Assembly (NCBI GenBank): GCA_905233185.1
Contig: CAJODB010000003.1
Coordinates: 30,137-94,136 of the forward strand
DNA: 64,000 bases
Reading direction: 5' to 3'
Origin: an uncultured Alphaproteobacteria bacterium
GTDB lineage: Bacteria; Pseudomonadota; Alphaproteobacteria; UBA3830
Below, piece by piece: positions 1 to 10,360 of this stretch. Position numbers and translations under genes: made by a program. Numbering within the stretch: position 1 is the stretch's first letter; every line of letters begins with the position of its first letter. The notes below the pieces were generated by a model that ran no database searches, was not told the origin of the DNA, and worked only from the letters and a program-made list of their open reading frames with translations.

Positions 1-2
1 TG

Positions 3-125
3 CCGTGCGTATTTATAAATGATAAGTTAGTATTTAAGTATGGAAGTAAGAATAACAATTTCGAAAAAGCATCAATTGAATGTGAATTTGTGCATAAAGT
101 GAATTTGTTTGATATATTTCTATAG
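3..125 (+). CDS. C-terminal fragment of a CDS truncated by the window edge (position upstream of ftsH suggests tilS)
   Basis: Open frame from base 3 to TAG at 123-125: [40 protein letters not shown]. The tilS idea rests only on common synteny. Confidence 0.4.
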   Translation, partial: PCVFINDKLVFKYGSKNNNFEKASIECEFVHKVNLFDIFL

Positions 126-130
126 TTTTT

Positions 131-2101
131 TTGTTTTTGAGAGGTATTCGAGTGAGTAAGAATCAAAAAAATGCGGTTATATGGGTGGCGATAGCCTGCT
201 TTTTCTATTTGTTAGTTCAATCTTTCAGTAATGTAAAAGATGGAGCTGCAGGAATTCCTTATTCTGATTTTATAAGTGATATTGAGAGTGGGAAAATTGC
301 TAATGTCGCTATTCATGGGGCGTCTATTGATGGAGTAACTACTGATGGCAAGCTATTCTCTACATACAATCCGGGTGATACAGAATTAGTTGATCGGTTA
401 ATTGCAAAAAATGTAAAAATAGTTGCGGGACCAAATGAAGAGCATTCTGCTTTGTTACATATATTTTTCAGTAGCATTCTTCCATTGCTTCTGCTTATGG
501 CTGTTTGGTATTTCTTCATGCGACAATTGCAGGCAGGAGGCAATAAAGCACTTGGATTTGGAAAATCAAAAGCAAAGTTACTTAATGAAAATGCGCAAAA
601 AGTAACTTTTAAAGATGTAGCCGGAGTTGATGAAGCAAAAGCGGAGCTCGAAGAAATTGTAGATTTTTTGAAGGATCCGGGAAAGTTTAAACGTCTTGGA
701 GGAAAGATCCCTCGAGGAGTTTTATTGGTTGGTTCTCCAGGCACAGGGAAGACTTTGCTTGCTCGAGCTGTCGCAGGCGAAGCTGATGTTCCATTCTTCA
801 GTATATCCGGTTCAGAGTTTGTTGAAATGTTTGTTGGTGTCGGTGCAAGTCGTGTTCGTGATATGTTCGATCAAGGAAAGAAGAATGCGCCGTGTATTAT
901 TTTCATAGATGAAATCGATGCTGTTGGTCGCCACAGAGGTTTTGGTCTTGGCGGAGGAAATGATGAGCGCGAGCAGACGTTAAACCAACTTTTAGTTGAA
1001 ATGGATGGCTTTGAAGAAAACAGCGGAGTGATTATTATTTCCGCAACGAATCGCCCGGATGTTCTCGATCCTGCATTACTTCGTCCTGGCAGATTCGATC
1101 GGCAAGTTGTTGTTCCTGCTCCAGATCTTAATGGTCGTGAAAAAATTTTGCGAGTTCACTTGGCGAAAGTACCTTTGTCTGAAGATGTAGATCCAGTTGT
1201 TATAGCTCGTGGTACTCCGGGATTTTCAGGTGCGGATTTAGCTAATCTCGTTAATGAGGCAGCTTTACTTGCAGCACGTCGTGATAAACGAGTTGTAAAT
1301 ATGGAAGATTTAGAAGAAGCCAAGGATAAGGTCATGATGGGATCTGAACGTCGTTCTATGGTTATGACAGAGGATGAAAAAAAGCTGACTGCTTATCATG
1401 AGGCCGGACACGCAATAGTTGCAATAAATCTGCCTGATTCTGATCCAATTCATAAGGCTACAATTATTCCGAGAGGAAGTGCTCTTGGTATGGTTATGCG
1501 GTTACCTATAAACGATCGTATCTCTGTTTCTCGTGTTAAACTGGAAGCGGACTTGTCCGTAGCTGCAGGTGGACGCATCGCAGAAGAAATGATTTTTGGA
1601 CCTGAAAAAATTACAACAGGTGCATCTTCCGATATAAATCAAGCGACAAGAATTGCAAAAATGATGGTTGTTGAGTGGGGGATGAGCGACAAATTGGGAT
1701 TCTTATCTTACGCGGATGATGGACCTCGTGAAGTCTTTTTAGGGCATTCGACTGTTTCAAGCAAAAATATTTCTGTTGATACTGCAAAAGTTATCGATGA
1801 AGAAATTCGTGCGATTGTTGATCGAACATATGCGAGAGCGGAAAATATTTTGAAAAATAATAGGCAGGCTCTTGAACTACTCGCTCAAGGTTTGCTTGAA
1901 CATGAAACTCTTACTGGTGAGGAGATAAAAAAAATAATCGGCGGTGAAAAAGTTGAAAAGCATATAAAAAAGTTACCACCAAAAACGTCGAAAAAAACAA
2001 AAATGCCTAGCAGTAAGGATGCAGATGAAGCAGTAAAACTCTCAATAAAGACGAAGAGAAAAGTTTCTAAAAAGTCTGCTGATGATATCGAAAAAAAATA
2101 A
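131..2101 (+). CDS. ftsH: ATP-dependent zinc metalloprotease FtsH (actual start may be GTG at 152)
   Basis: Walker [19 protein letters not shown], Walker [36 protein letters not shown], zinc motif HEAGH, N-terminal TM segments. Confidence 0.97.
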   Translation: MFLRGIRVSKNQKNAVIWVAIACFFYLLVQSFSNVKDGAAGIPYSDFISDIESGKIANVAIHGASIDGVTTDGKLFSTYNPGDTELVDRLIAKNVKIVAGPNEEHSALLHIFFSSILPLLLLMAVWYFFMRQLQAGGNKALGFGKSKAKLLNENAQKVTFKDVAGVDEAKAELEEIVDFLKDPGKFKRLGGKIPRGVLLVGSPGTGKTLLARAVAGEADVPFFSISGSEFVEMFVGVGASRVRDMFDQGKKNAPCIIFIDEIDAVGRHRGFGLGGGNDEREQTLNQLLVEMDGFEENSGVIIISATNRPDVLDPALLRPGRFDRQVVVPAPDLNGREKILRVHLAKVPLSEDVDPVVIARGTPGFSGADLANLVNEAALLAARRDKRVVNMEDLEEAKDKVMMGSERRSMVMTEDEKKLTAYHEAGHAIVAINLPDSDPIHKATIIPRGSALGMVMRLPINDRISVSRVKLEADLSVAAGGRIAEEMIFGPEKITTGASSDINQATRIAKMMVVEWGMSDKLGFLSYADDGPREVFLGHSTVSSKNISVDTAKVIDEEIRAIVDRTYARAENILKNNRQALELLAQGLLEHETLTGEEIKKIIGGEKVEKHIKKLPPKTSKKTKMPSSKDADEAVKLSIKTKRKVSKKSADDIEKK

Positions 2102-3076
2102 TTGCGGAGAAAAGCAATAATAAGTTTTTGCGTAATTGTTGATGAAAAAAGAAATCGACTCGATAAATTTTTAGCTCATGAGCTGGTAGATATTTCAAGA
2201 AACAAGATTCAGTCACTTATTGAAGCTGGATATGTTTGTATTGATGATAAAATCGTAAAAAATCCAAATTATTATCTGAAAAGAGGCGAAAAAATAGATT
2301 TAGATTACGAAAGGCTTCGAAAAAATTCCGTCCCTTTAGCTAATTCGGATGTAAATTTTTCGATTTTATATGAAGATGAAGATATTATTGTAATTAATAA
2401 ACCAGCTGGAGTAGTTGTTCATCCGGGAGCAGGAAATTATGATCATACTCTGGTAAATGGTCTTGTATATCGTTATGATTTATCTTCGGGAAGTGATGAA
2501 TCGCGTCCGGGAATCGTTCATAGAATTGATAAAGACACGAGCGGAGTTTTAGTAGTCGCAAAAAACGATCATGCGCATGCGTTACTTGCTGAGCAATTTC
2601 AAATTCATTCCATTAAAAGAAAATACATTTGTTTTTGTTTCGGTGTTCCTCGTATGAAAGTTGGAAAAATTGAAACTATGATTTCACGAGATCCAAACAA
2701 TCGTTTAAAAATGTCAGTTTCAAAAGAAAAGGGAAAATTGGCGGTTACAAATTATAAGATTTTGAAAAGTTTTTTTTCATTTGCATCGAAAATAGAATGT
2801 GAGTTGCATACGGGACGTACTCATCAGATAAGAGTTCACATGTCGCATATAGGACACAGTTTAATAGGCGATTCAACATATAAAAAAAAGAATTATCCTC
2901 TTCCAAAAGAAATTGCGAAGTATATAAATGAATTTCCTCGTCAGGCTTTGCACGCTTATTTGTTGGAATTTGTTCATCCGAGATCAAAAGAAATTATGCA
3001 TTTTGAAATTGGTTTACCAGAAGATTTGAAAGAATTGGAAGAAAAGATGTCACAATTTACATTAAATAATGGTTAA
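2102..3076 (+). CDS. rluD: RluA/RluD-family 23S rRNA pseudouridine synthase with S4 domain
   Basis: S4 domain followed by VVHPGAGNYDHTLVNGL and RPGIVHRIDKDTSGVLVVAKN (catalytic HRIDxDTSG), HTGRTHQIRVH. Confidence 0.9.
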   Translation: MRRKAIISFCVIVDEKRNRLDKFLAHELVDISRNKIQSLIEAGYVCIDDKIVKNPNYYLKRGEKIDLDYERLRKNSVPLANSDVNFSILYEDEDIIVINKPAGVVVHPGAGNYDHTLVNGLVYRYDLSSGSDESRPGIVHRIDKDTSGVLVVAKNDHAHALLAEQFQIHSIKRKYICFCFGVPRMKVGKIETMISRDPNNRLKMSVSKEKGKLAVTNYKILKSFFSFASKIECELHTGRTHQIRVHMSHIGHSLIGDSTYKKKNYPLPKEIAKYINEFPRQALHAYLLEFVHPRSKEIMHFEIGLPEDLKELEEKMSQFTLNNG

Positions 3077-3087
3077 AGATTGAGAAT

Positions 3088-3837
3088 ATGAAAGAAGGAA
3101 AAATTAGACTGGCGAAAAGAATAGCGGAAAGCGGAGCCGCATCAAGACGAGAAGCGGAACGTTTTATTGAGGAAGGACGAGTAAAAGTCGATGGAGAAGT
3201 AGTAAAAACGCCTGTTTTTTTCGTTTCAGAAAATAATGTCGTTTCGATAGATGAAAAAATCATTTCAAAAAAATCAGAAGAAATAAAAATATGGAAATTT
3301 TATAAACCAAATGGAGTAATAACTTCACGAAAAGATAGTAAAGGACGTTCTACTGTTTTTGATTACTTCAAAAAATTTGATCAAGATCGTTTGTTATATA
3401 TAGGGCGTTTGGATTGCAATTCAGAAGGGCTATTATTATTTACAAACAATGGTGATTTAGCCAGAAAAATGGAGTTGCCGAAAAATGCTTTACAACGAAC
3501 ATATCGAATAAGAATTTTTGGAAAACTTTCTGAAAACGCTAAAGAAAAACTGAAGCGCGGAGTTATTATCGATGGTATAAAATACGGTTCCGTAAAAATC
3601 ATTGAAGAAAATGAAATGACAACGGCAAAAAATCGTTGGCTGAAAGTAACTCTTTTTGAAGGAAAAAATCGAGAAATACGAAAACTAATGCAATATTTTG
3701 GTTGTAGCGTGAACAGACTAATTCGCATTAGCTATGGGCCGTTTTATTTGGGAAATACCATGCAGCCGGGACAGATCGAAAAAATTGGACGAAGAGATGT
3801 CGAAAAATTTCTATCACAATATTTTAACAGTAAATAA
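3088..3837 (+). CDS. rluB: RsuA/RluB-family pseudouridine synthase
   Basis: S4 domain RLAKRIAESGAASRREAERFI; YIGRLDCNSEGLLLFTNNGDLA; EGKNREIRKLMQYFG. Confidence 0.9.
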   Translation: MKEGKIRLAKRIAESGAASRREAERFIEEGRVKVDGEVVKTPVFFVSENNVVSIDEKIISKKSEEIKIWKFYKPNGVITSRKDSKGRSTVFDYFKKFDQDRLLYIGRLDCNSEGLLLFTNNGDLARKMELPKNALQRTYRIRIFGKLSENAKEKLKRGVIIDGIKYGSVKIIEENEMTTAKNRWLKVTLFEGKNREIRKLMQYFGCSVNRLIRISYGPFYLGNTMQPGQIEKIGRRDVEKFLSQYFNSK

Positions 3838-3966
3838 TTTTTTATTTGATTATGTTTATTTACTTTTATTTTTTTTCGTTATTTCGTAATTCTTGTATAC
3901 TTTTTTACAAAGTCACACTATTTTCTTGAAAAACTACAGAATAGTACCATAGGCGTTTGCTTTTTT

Positions 3967-4058
3967 TAAAGGATTCAATTTAGATTGCAAATTTCGTTAT
4001 CTCGTAGCTTTTATATTTTCTTGCTTGCTATTGTTTTTTATCAAAATTGAATCCTTTA
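3967..4058. repeat. 92-bp element with 15-bp perfect terminal inverted repeats
   Basis: TAAAGGATTCAATTT (3967-3981) ... AAATTGAATCCTTTA (4044-4058), T runs on both flanks. Confidence 0.7.
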
Positions 4059-4097
4059 GTTTTTTTATCTATCTGCTACTTATACTATAAGAGATTG

Positions 4098-5387
4098 CTA
4101 TTGTTGTTCAGATACTTCATCATCGGATTCTCTCTGTTCACGGCTTTCGCTTGGAGCTTCCGCAGGGAAAGAAAGTCTTTGTTCTGTTTCCGAATCTTCA
4201 GACGTTTTTTCAATGGAAGGAATATTGTCTAAATCTTCAGGTGCTTCTGCAGGAAACGATATATCGCTTTTGTCTTCTGCTGTATTAACTGCTGTTTCTT
4301 CATTGTGCTCGCTAACGTTGATATCTTCGCGATTATCAGATGATGACGGTTCTTCCAAAAATTCGGTTACTGTAAGACTTAGTTTATTGGAAAAATAGTT
4401 TTCATTAAATTGATTCATTAATTCCGCAGTTTTTCTTCTATCCTGCTTAGATAATGTTGTTGAATATTTGAACACTGATACCATCAAATCATTAATGTCA
4501 GATATGCAGTTAACGCATTCTATAATCATTTCAAGACATTCTGAATATCCTTTATTCCTTACGTCAGATGAATTTAATTCTCTAGTAGATGCAACCATTT
4601 CTTCTATAGCCGCAGCCATACCATTTTCTTTAACTTTAAATCCTTCATCTGATCTTTTTTCTGAAACTTCATTTGATGGATCTACCTGTAATATATAACT
4701 AGCATTCAACAAATAGAGCTTTATATATTGTTGTTTCAAATTATCTGCAAGAGTTTTTAACTCTGAAGATATTTTTTTCGCTGATTTCTCTCTGTTTGAA
4801 TTAAGCATAGATGTTTGCATATCAACAATGGATTCTGCAACTTTTAACAAAGTCTCTGATGCGTTTTTGTAATATTCATTACTTATGTCAGCAGTCATAA
4901 CGAGAGATTCCAGCGCTTTTTTATCTGCGCCTGTTGATTCTTTTATTCTTGGTACAACAGTTTTTTTTACTTCACTGAAACCATCGATAGTATCAACAGA
5001 TGCAGCTAAAAATTTATTGATTGATTTTGCAAAAGCTATCAACTGAGAAGCATTTTCTTTTCCTATCTTTTTTATAAAATCATCTTTGACTGATTTTAAT
5101 GTTAATTTTTCTGCTTTCGTGCAAATCTTTGTTGTGCTTTTCTTGGAAGGAGTACTTTTAGGTTGTTTCGCTTTATCATATACATAATCTATGCCCAAAG
5201 CTGCGAGTGCGATAGGACCTGTAATTAAGAGGCTAACCGCACCGCCAATAATAGTTTGATGAGCAAGCTCTCCTGAAAATGACAAAGCTTCTTCAGCTAC
5301 ATCGCTAGGCCTTGTTATAACTGCATTAAGATCGAATACCTGCATGACGGACAAAGTGCAAGCTGCACAGATAATTTTGTGTTTCAT
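4098..5387 (-). CDS. Secreted/membrane hypothetical protein with signal peptide and repeated SFPAEAP motifs in an acidic C-terminus
   Basis: Signal-like N-terminus MKHKIICAACTLSVMQVFDLNA; hydrophobic segment AVSLLITGPIALAALGIDYVYD; two SFPAEAP motifs near the C-terminus. Confidence 0.7.
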   Translation of the reverse strand: MKHKIICAACTLSVMQVFDLNAVITRPSDVAEEALSFSGELAHQTIIGGAVSLLITGPIALAALGIDYVYDKAKQPKSTPSKKSTTKICTKAEKLTLKSVKDDFIKKIGKENASQLIAFAKSINKFLAASVDTIDGFSEVKKTVVPRIKESTGADKKALESLVMTADISNEYYKNASETLLKVAESIVDMQTSMLNSNREKSAKKISSELKTLADNLKQQYIKLYLLNASYILQVDPSNEVSEKRSDEGFKVKENGMAAAIEEMVASTRELNSSDVRNKGYSECLEMIIECVNCISDINDLMVSVFKYSTTLSKQDRRKTAELMNQFNENYFSNKLSLTVTEFLEEPSSSDNREDINVSEHNEETAVNTAEDKSDISFPAEAPEDLDNIPSIEKTSEDSETEQRLSFPAEAPSESREQRESDDEVSEQQ

Positions 5388-5510
5388 AGATTATCTCTTT
5401 CTTACCTAAGTTTTTAATAGTTAGTATTATATAGCCCAAAAAGTAAAAAATACGTTAATTTGTTTTACAAAAATAAAAATATTTTTCAATTTATAAAAAA
5501 GTTTTGTTTT

Positions 5511-6563
5511 TTATAATCCTAAAGGCCAACGTGGGCGAGGTTGAAAGTCGAGCGTTGTAAATTGCATTTTTCGGAATTTTTCTATTCCCATCCATGCGAT
5601 CATTGCGCCATTATCCGTGCATAAAGGTATCGGCGGAACGGCAAAACGTGTTTTATATTTGTCACACAGTAACTGTAGACTGTTTCTGATGCGTTTATTT
5701 GCCGCAACTCCTCCTGCTATCACAGCGGCATTTGGGATAATTTGTTTTTTCTTACAATATTCAAACGCAAGATTCATCTTGTATGCGAGAATTTCCGCGA
5801 CAGTTTGCTGAAAACCTGCGCATATATCAGACTTTGCTTGATCTTGGTTGGTGTTATTGTCTGAAAAAATCCTCTCTGCAAGAATTCTAACAGCTGTTTT
5901 TAGTCCTGAAAATGAAAAATCCATGGAATTTTTGTTACACAGAGGATGCGGAAACTCAAATCGTTGATCGTCTCCATTTTCTGCCCATTTTTCCACTCTC
6001 GGACCGCCTGGATATCCTAAATCCAACATTTTCGCTACTTTATCGAATGATTCTCCTACAGAATCATCTAATGTTCGACCTATAACTTCGAAATTATCAG
6101 TTGAATAGACTATACAAATTTGGCAATGACCTCCTGATGCAAGTAATAATAAATAAGGAAATTCGACGTTGTCTTCAGTTAATCTGACAGTTAAGGCATG
6201 AGCTTCAATATGGTTTACTGCAATAAACGGAATGTCCGCAGCTAATGAAATGCCTTTTGCGAAAGTAGCGCCAACGATTACTCCTCCGATAAGACCAGGT
6301 CCACATGTTCCTGCGACAGCATCTAGATCAGATATTTCAATACCAGCGTCATCAAGGGCCTTTTGCACGACAAGATCGATTTTTTCGAGATGGGAACGAG
6401 CTGCTATTTCCGGTACGACTCCGTTAAATTGCTTATGTTCATTAATCTGTGAGTAAATCACATTTGAAAGAATTCTTTTATCTCCTGAAACCACAGCTGC
6501 AGCTGTTTCATCACAGCTGGATTCTATCCCTAGAATATATAATTCATTATCAGAAACTGTCAT
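5511..6563 (-). CDS. tsaD: tRNA N6-adenosine threonylcarbamoyltransferase TsaD
   Basis: LGIESSCDETAAAVV, NHIEAHAL, LLLASGGHCQI, GGVAANKRIR. Confidence 0.97.
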   Translation of the reverse strand: MTVSDNELYILGIESSCDETAAAVVSGDKRILSNVIYSQINEHKQFNGVVPEIAARSHLEKIDLVVQKALDDAGIEISDLDAVAGTCGPGLIGGVIVGATFAKGISLAADIPFIAVNHIEAHALTVRLTEDNVEFPYLLLLASGGHCQICIVYSTDNFEVIGRTLDDSVGESFDKVAKMLDLGYPGGPRVEKWAENGDDQRFEFPHPLCNKNSMDFSFSGLKTAVRILAERIFSDNNTNQDQAKSDICAGFQQTVAEILAYKMNLAFEYCKKKQIIPNAAVIAGGVAANKRIRNSLQLLCDKYKTRFAVPPIPLCTDNGAMIAWMGIEKFRKMQFTTLDFQPRPRWPLGL

Positions 6564-6601
6564 TTATTTTTGCAATACTTTGTACTTTCTACACGAGCGT
6601 A

Positions 6602-7312
6602 TTATGCAGCAGAACGTTCAGGAAGTGCAATGCTTGATAGATAACTCATGAAATCACTTAAAGGAATGAAAGGATTATTTACTCCGCTGTTGTCGGCAAA
6701 AGCCGGTGCTGCGAATATAAAACCTTGGCCTATGTCAGCTCCCGCTTCGATTACACAATCCATTTGCGCTATTGTCTCTATTCCTTCAGCGACAACTGAA
6801 CAACCTATGTCATGCGAAACTTCCGTGCAAAATCTGAGCAAAGATTGATCTTTGCGACTGTGAGGCGCATTTTGTATGAATTGTTTATCTATTTTTACAA
6901 CATCGAGAGGAAATCTGCTCATAAATTCAAGGGTAGAAAAATTCGTTCCAAAATCATCAAGTGCAACTTGAACTCCACTTGAACAAAGAATCCCAAGATT
7001 TTCTTTTGTTTGAGTCAATTTATTTACAGCTGTGTTTTCGTTTACTTCTAAGACAACTTTGCTACGATTTAAACCTGTCATATCGAGAGTCTTTAAAAAT
7101 TTCTTTGCGAATTGCGGATTTATGGCGTCGTCATTGGTCATATTGATGAAGTATTTAAAGTCGCCATTATGTTTTGTTAATGCGATACTTTCTAAGATAG
7201 ATACAGCGCTTGGATAAGAAGATTCATTTTCTTTTGAATACAAAGCTTCATATCCGATAATATCTTTTCCATCTATGTTAAAGAGGGGCTGTAATCTTAT
7301 CTTGTTATTCAT
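6602..7312 (-). CDS. Stand-alone EAL-domain protein (putative c-di-GMP phosphodiesterase)
   Basis: IIGYEALYS, LEVNEN, VALDDFGTNFSTLEFM, VVKIDKQFI, VVAEGIET, GQGFIF. Confidence 0.88.
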   Translation of the reverse strand: MNNKIRLQPLFNIDGKDIIGYEALYSKENESSYPSAVSILESIALTKHNGDFKYFINMTNDDAINPQFAKKFLKTLDMTGLNRSKVVLEVNENTAVNKLTQTKENLGILCSSGVQVALDDFGTNFSTLEFMSRFPLDVVKIDKQFIQNAPHSRKDQSLLRFCTEVSHDIGCSVVAEGIETIAQMDCVIEAGADIGQGFIFAAPAFADNSGVNNPFIPLSDFMSYLSSIALPERSAA

Positions 7313-7365
7313 ATCATACCTAAATATCTTGGAGCACTATTTATATAATGTTAATAACAAATTAA

Positions 7366-9270
7366 TCAAGATCTTTCAAAAAAATTATTTAAATCTTTAA
7401 ATGTTAATATAATATACGAGGGTCTACCATGGCAACACTGAGCAATATTAGTTGTAAGCTCCATTTTGCGTAAAAGATAGTTCATTTCTTGTATAGATAG
7501 CTTTTTTCCTGCTCGCAGACTGCTATGACACGATATAGTCGATAATATGCTATGTATTTTCTCATCTAAAGTATATGTATCGCCAAATGCTGACAGCTCA
7601 TCGATTATGTCGTTAAGTAATGGCTCTGTATCTGAAGTTTCAAGAAGAGCAGGAACAGAGCTTACAGCAACGGAGTTTTCATCCGAATACTCTAAATACA
7701 CTCCTAATTTTATCAGCAGATCATTATAATTTTTCAAAATCTCAATTTGTGCTGCGGTTAGTGTAAAATTTTCAGGAATAAGCAAACTTTGAGAATTTAA
7801 CTTCAGATTATTTTTCAATTCCTCAAGCATTATTCTTTCAGCTGCAGCATGTTGATCGACAATTATTATGCCATTATCACTTTCTGCGACTATGTAGGTA
7901 TTATTTACCTGAAATAACGCATTTCCAAGAGAGATTTTGCCGTCCTCTTTTTGTCTCTCGTTTTGCTCTTCGTTTAGCATTTCTTTGCTTAGCGTTTTTG
8001 GAGCTATTTCAAATGGTTTCGCTTCAATGTGGACTTTTTCCTTGGACCACTCCTTTTTTATTGGCTCGAATGATTCGTTTTTCTGAGAAGGAAAAGCAAA
8101 TACATCTGCTATTTTCGGGGATTGCCACTCGAAATATTCATCTTTCGGCTTCTCTAATGCTGATGCGGTTGTCCTTAATACGGGAGATGGTGGAGTAGAA
8201 ATAATTCCCGTTGGTATTGGCTTAAGGGGATTAGAAATCGATGAATAAAAACGGTCCATCATATCAGTTGTTGAACGATTGCTGCCATATGATTCGATTG
8301 CACGCTTGAGCTCAGACACGATAAATGAACGAATTCGTTCAGTATCTCGAAATCTTACTTCTGTTTTCGCCGGATGAACATTTACGTCGACTTCATTGTG
8401 CGGCATATCGAGATATAAAATCGCAACAGGATAGCGTCCATGGGGGATAAGACCGGCATATGCTGATTTAAGGGCAGATGCGAAGGTTTTGTCTTTCACT
8501 AAACGATTGTTAACGAAAAAATACTGCTGATTTGAAGCTGATTTATTGAATGTTGGAACGCCAATATATCCATGCAAAGATAAATCTCCGCGTGATCCTT
8601 TCATTTCGAAGATATTCTTCGAAAAAGATTCTCCGAAAATATCATCAATACGCTTTGCTAATTTATCGGTTTTTGCATAATGCGCTTTTTCGACCTCTGA
8701 ATCTGTAAATCTGAATGAAACACCACAATTTGCAAGCGCAAGATCATTAAATATAGATCTGCATTTTTCCGTTTCATATGATTCCGACTTTAAGAATTTT
8801 AGACGTGCTGGTGTAGCAAAAAATAAATCTCGTACTTCAATGGTAGTTCCTTGTGATCTGCTTGTTGGTGCGGTTCCTAAATTGTTTTGTCCTTCCATAC
8901 GTAATTGCCAAGCTTCAGATTCTTTATTATCAGATGTTGTGATGGATAATCTGGAAACTGAGGCAATTGATGGTAATGCTTCACCTCTGAAACCAAATGT
9001 GTGTATATCGAATAAATTTTCAGAAGAAAGCTTAGATGTCGCATGACTCATTATGCACAACTCAAGCGAATCTTTATCCATTCCGCTGCCATTGTCGGCT
9101 ACAGATATGAAATTTTTTCCACCATCAATGATTTTTACCGTAATCTCCGTCGCACCTGCGTCTATTGCATTTTCAACAAGCTCTTTGACGACAGATGAAG
9201 GCCTCTCTATAACCTCACCTGCCGCAATCTGATTAACAATACGTTGGGGTAATACTTTTATCTGTTGCAT
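7366..9270 (-). CDS. mutL: DNA mismatch repair protein MutL
   Basis: IKVLPQRIVNQIAAGEVIERPSSVVKELVENAIDAGA; DNGSGMD; FGFRGEALPSIASVS; C-terminal dimerisation domain. Confidence 0.97.
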   Translation of the reverse strand: MQQIKVLPQRIVNQIAAGEVIERPSSVVKELVENAIDAGATEITVKIIDGGKNFISVADNGSGMDKDSLELCIMSHATSKLSSENLFDIHTFGFRGEALPSIASVSRLSITTSDNKESEAWQLRMEGQNNLGTAPTSRSQGTTIEVRDLFFATPARLKFLKSESYETEKCRSIFNDLALANCGVSFRFTDSEVEKAHYAKTDKLAKRIDDIFGESFSKNIFEMKGSRGDLSLHGYIGVPTFNKSASNQQYFFVNNRLVKDKTFASALKSAYAGLIPHGRYPVAILYLDMPHNEVDVNVHPAKTEVRFRDTERIRSFIVSELKRAIESYGSNRSTTDMMDRFYSSISNPLKPIPTGIISTPPSPVLRTTASALEKPKDEYFEWQSPKIADVFAFPSQKNESFEPIKKEWSKEKVHIEAKPFEIAPKTLSKEMLNEEQNERQKEDGKISLGNALFQVNNTYIVAESDNGIIIVDQHAAAERIMLEELKNNLKLNSQSLLIPENFTLTAAQIEILKNYNDLLIKLGVYLEYSDENSVAVSSVPALLETSDTEPLLNDIIDELSAFGDTYTLDEKIHSILSTISCHSSLRAGKKLSIQEMNYLLRKMELTTNIAQCCHGRPSYIILTFKDLNNFFERS

Positions 9271-9302
9271 ACATCAATCTATCTGCCATATGTAGACCTA
9301 TA

Positions 9303-9590
9303 TTACTCCAATCCTTTATCTTTTAGAAGATGTAAGAGTATACGTATTATTATAGGTGCCTCATTGATTTTTAATAATTTTGATAATACTTCAATAATAA
9401 ACATTTCGAGTAGAAATATTATCAGCGGCGCCATCCATGTTGTGAATGATTCAAACATTAAAAAATCAAGAAAAATCATCAAACATACTGCCAACACAAA
9501 ACATACATTAGGAAATATACTTTTGTTATCGGTTAATTGATTAATGCTTTCAATATTATTTGGAACATTTATGTTTAAATTTTTTGCCAT
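9303..9590 (-). CDS. Small hypothetical membrane protein
   Basis: 95-aa ORF with two hydrophobic stretches; 'gaggaaa' upstream of the start on the minus strand. Confidence 0.5.
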   Translation of the reverse strand: MAKNLNINVPNNIESINQLTDNKSIFPNVCFVLAVCLMIFLDFLMFESFTTWMAPLIIFLLEMFIIEVLSKLLKINEAPIIIRILLHLLKDKGLE

Positions 9591-9763
9591 GATTTCCTCC
9601 TTTCATTATTTTATCCTTATTTTCCTTATAATTATATTATAGATATTTAATGCGCGCTTGGCAAGGGATGGACGTCAATACTAAGTATTGCAAATTATTC
9701 GATAAAAAACTTCAGCATTGCTTTATCATAAAATTTTATGTATTGTTCTAGCAGTTTTCTTCA

Positions 9764-10330
9764 TTGGGAGGACAGATGTTTCAAGTGAGAATTCACGGAA
9801 GAGGCGGACAGGGAGTCGTTACAGCTGCGGAAATGTTGTCCATCGCTGCGTTTTTAGAAGGGAAATATGCACAAGCCTTTCCTAGTTTCGGTTCTGAAAG
9901 AATGGGAGCGCCTGTTGTATCATTCTGCCGCATATCTGATAAGGAAATAAGGCTGAGAGAGCCTATAAGCAATCCTGACGCCGTGATCATTCAAGATAAA
10001 TCCGTTATAGAACCTGCGCAAGCATTTGATGGAATCGTTGAAGGTGGTTTTGTTCTTGTAAATTCTCCGAATGAAGTTTCTGAAGAGCACAAAAAACACA
10101 AAAATCTCAGAAATGTAACTTTGAAGTGTGTCGGAGCGACTGAAATTGCTCTCCAACACATAGGGAAGCCGCTTCCTAATGCGATTTTGCTTGGAAGTTT
10201 CGCTGCTCTTACAAAAGCAATCAAAATTGAATCTGTAATTGAGGCTATAAAAACGAAATTTTCGGGCGCAATTGCAGAAAAAAATGTGGCCGCGACAATG
10301 GTTGCATACGAAAAAGTCATGACAATATAG
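9764..10330 (+). CDS. 2-oxoacid (pyruvate/2-oxoglutarate):ferredoxin oxidoreductase gamma subunit
   Basis: FQVRIHGRGGQGVVTAAEMLSIAAFLEGKYAQAFPSFGSERMGAPV. Start probably ATG 9776. Confidence 0.9.
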   Translation: MGGQMFQVRIHGRGGQGVVTAAEMLSIAAFLEGKYAQAFPSFGSERMGAPVVSFCRISDKEIRLREPISNPDAVIIQDKSVIEPAQAFDGIVEGGFVLVNSPNEVSEEHKKHKNLRNVTLKCVGATEIALQHIGKPLPNAILLGSFAALTKAIKIESVIEAIKTKFSGAIAEKNVAATMVAYEKVMTI

Positions 10331-10360
10331 TATAATTACAAACTGAGGGGATGTAGTAAT

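Noticed and set aside
313-744. Antisense ORF inside ftsH, and the many similar antisense or shifted ORFs in the track (e.g. 13454..13777, 13534..13875, 24021..24707, 39722..40126, 58117..58641)
   Set aside because: Overlap strongly supported genes on the other strand or frame; no motifs or RBS.
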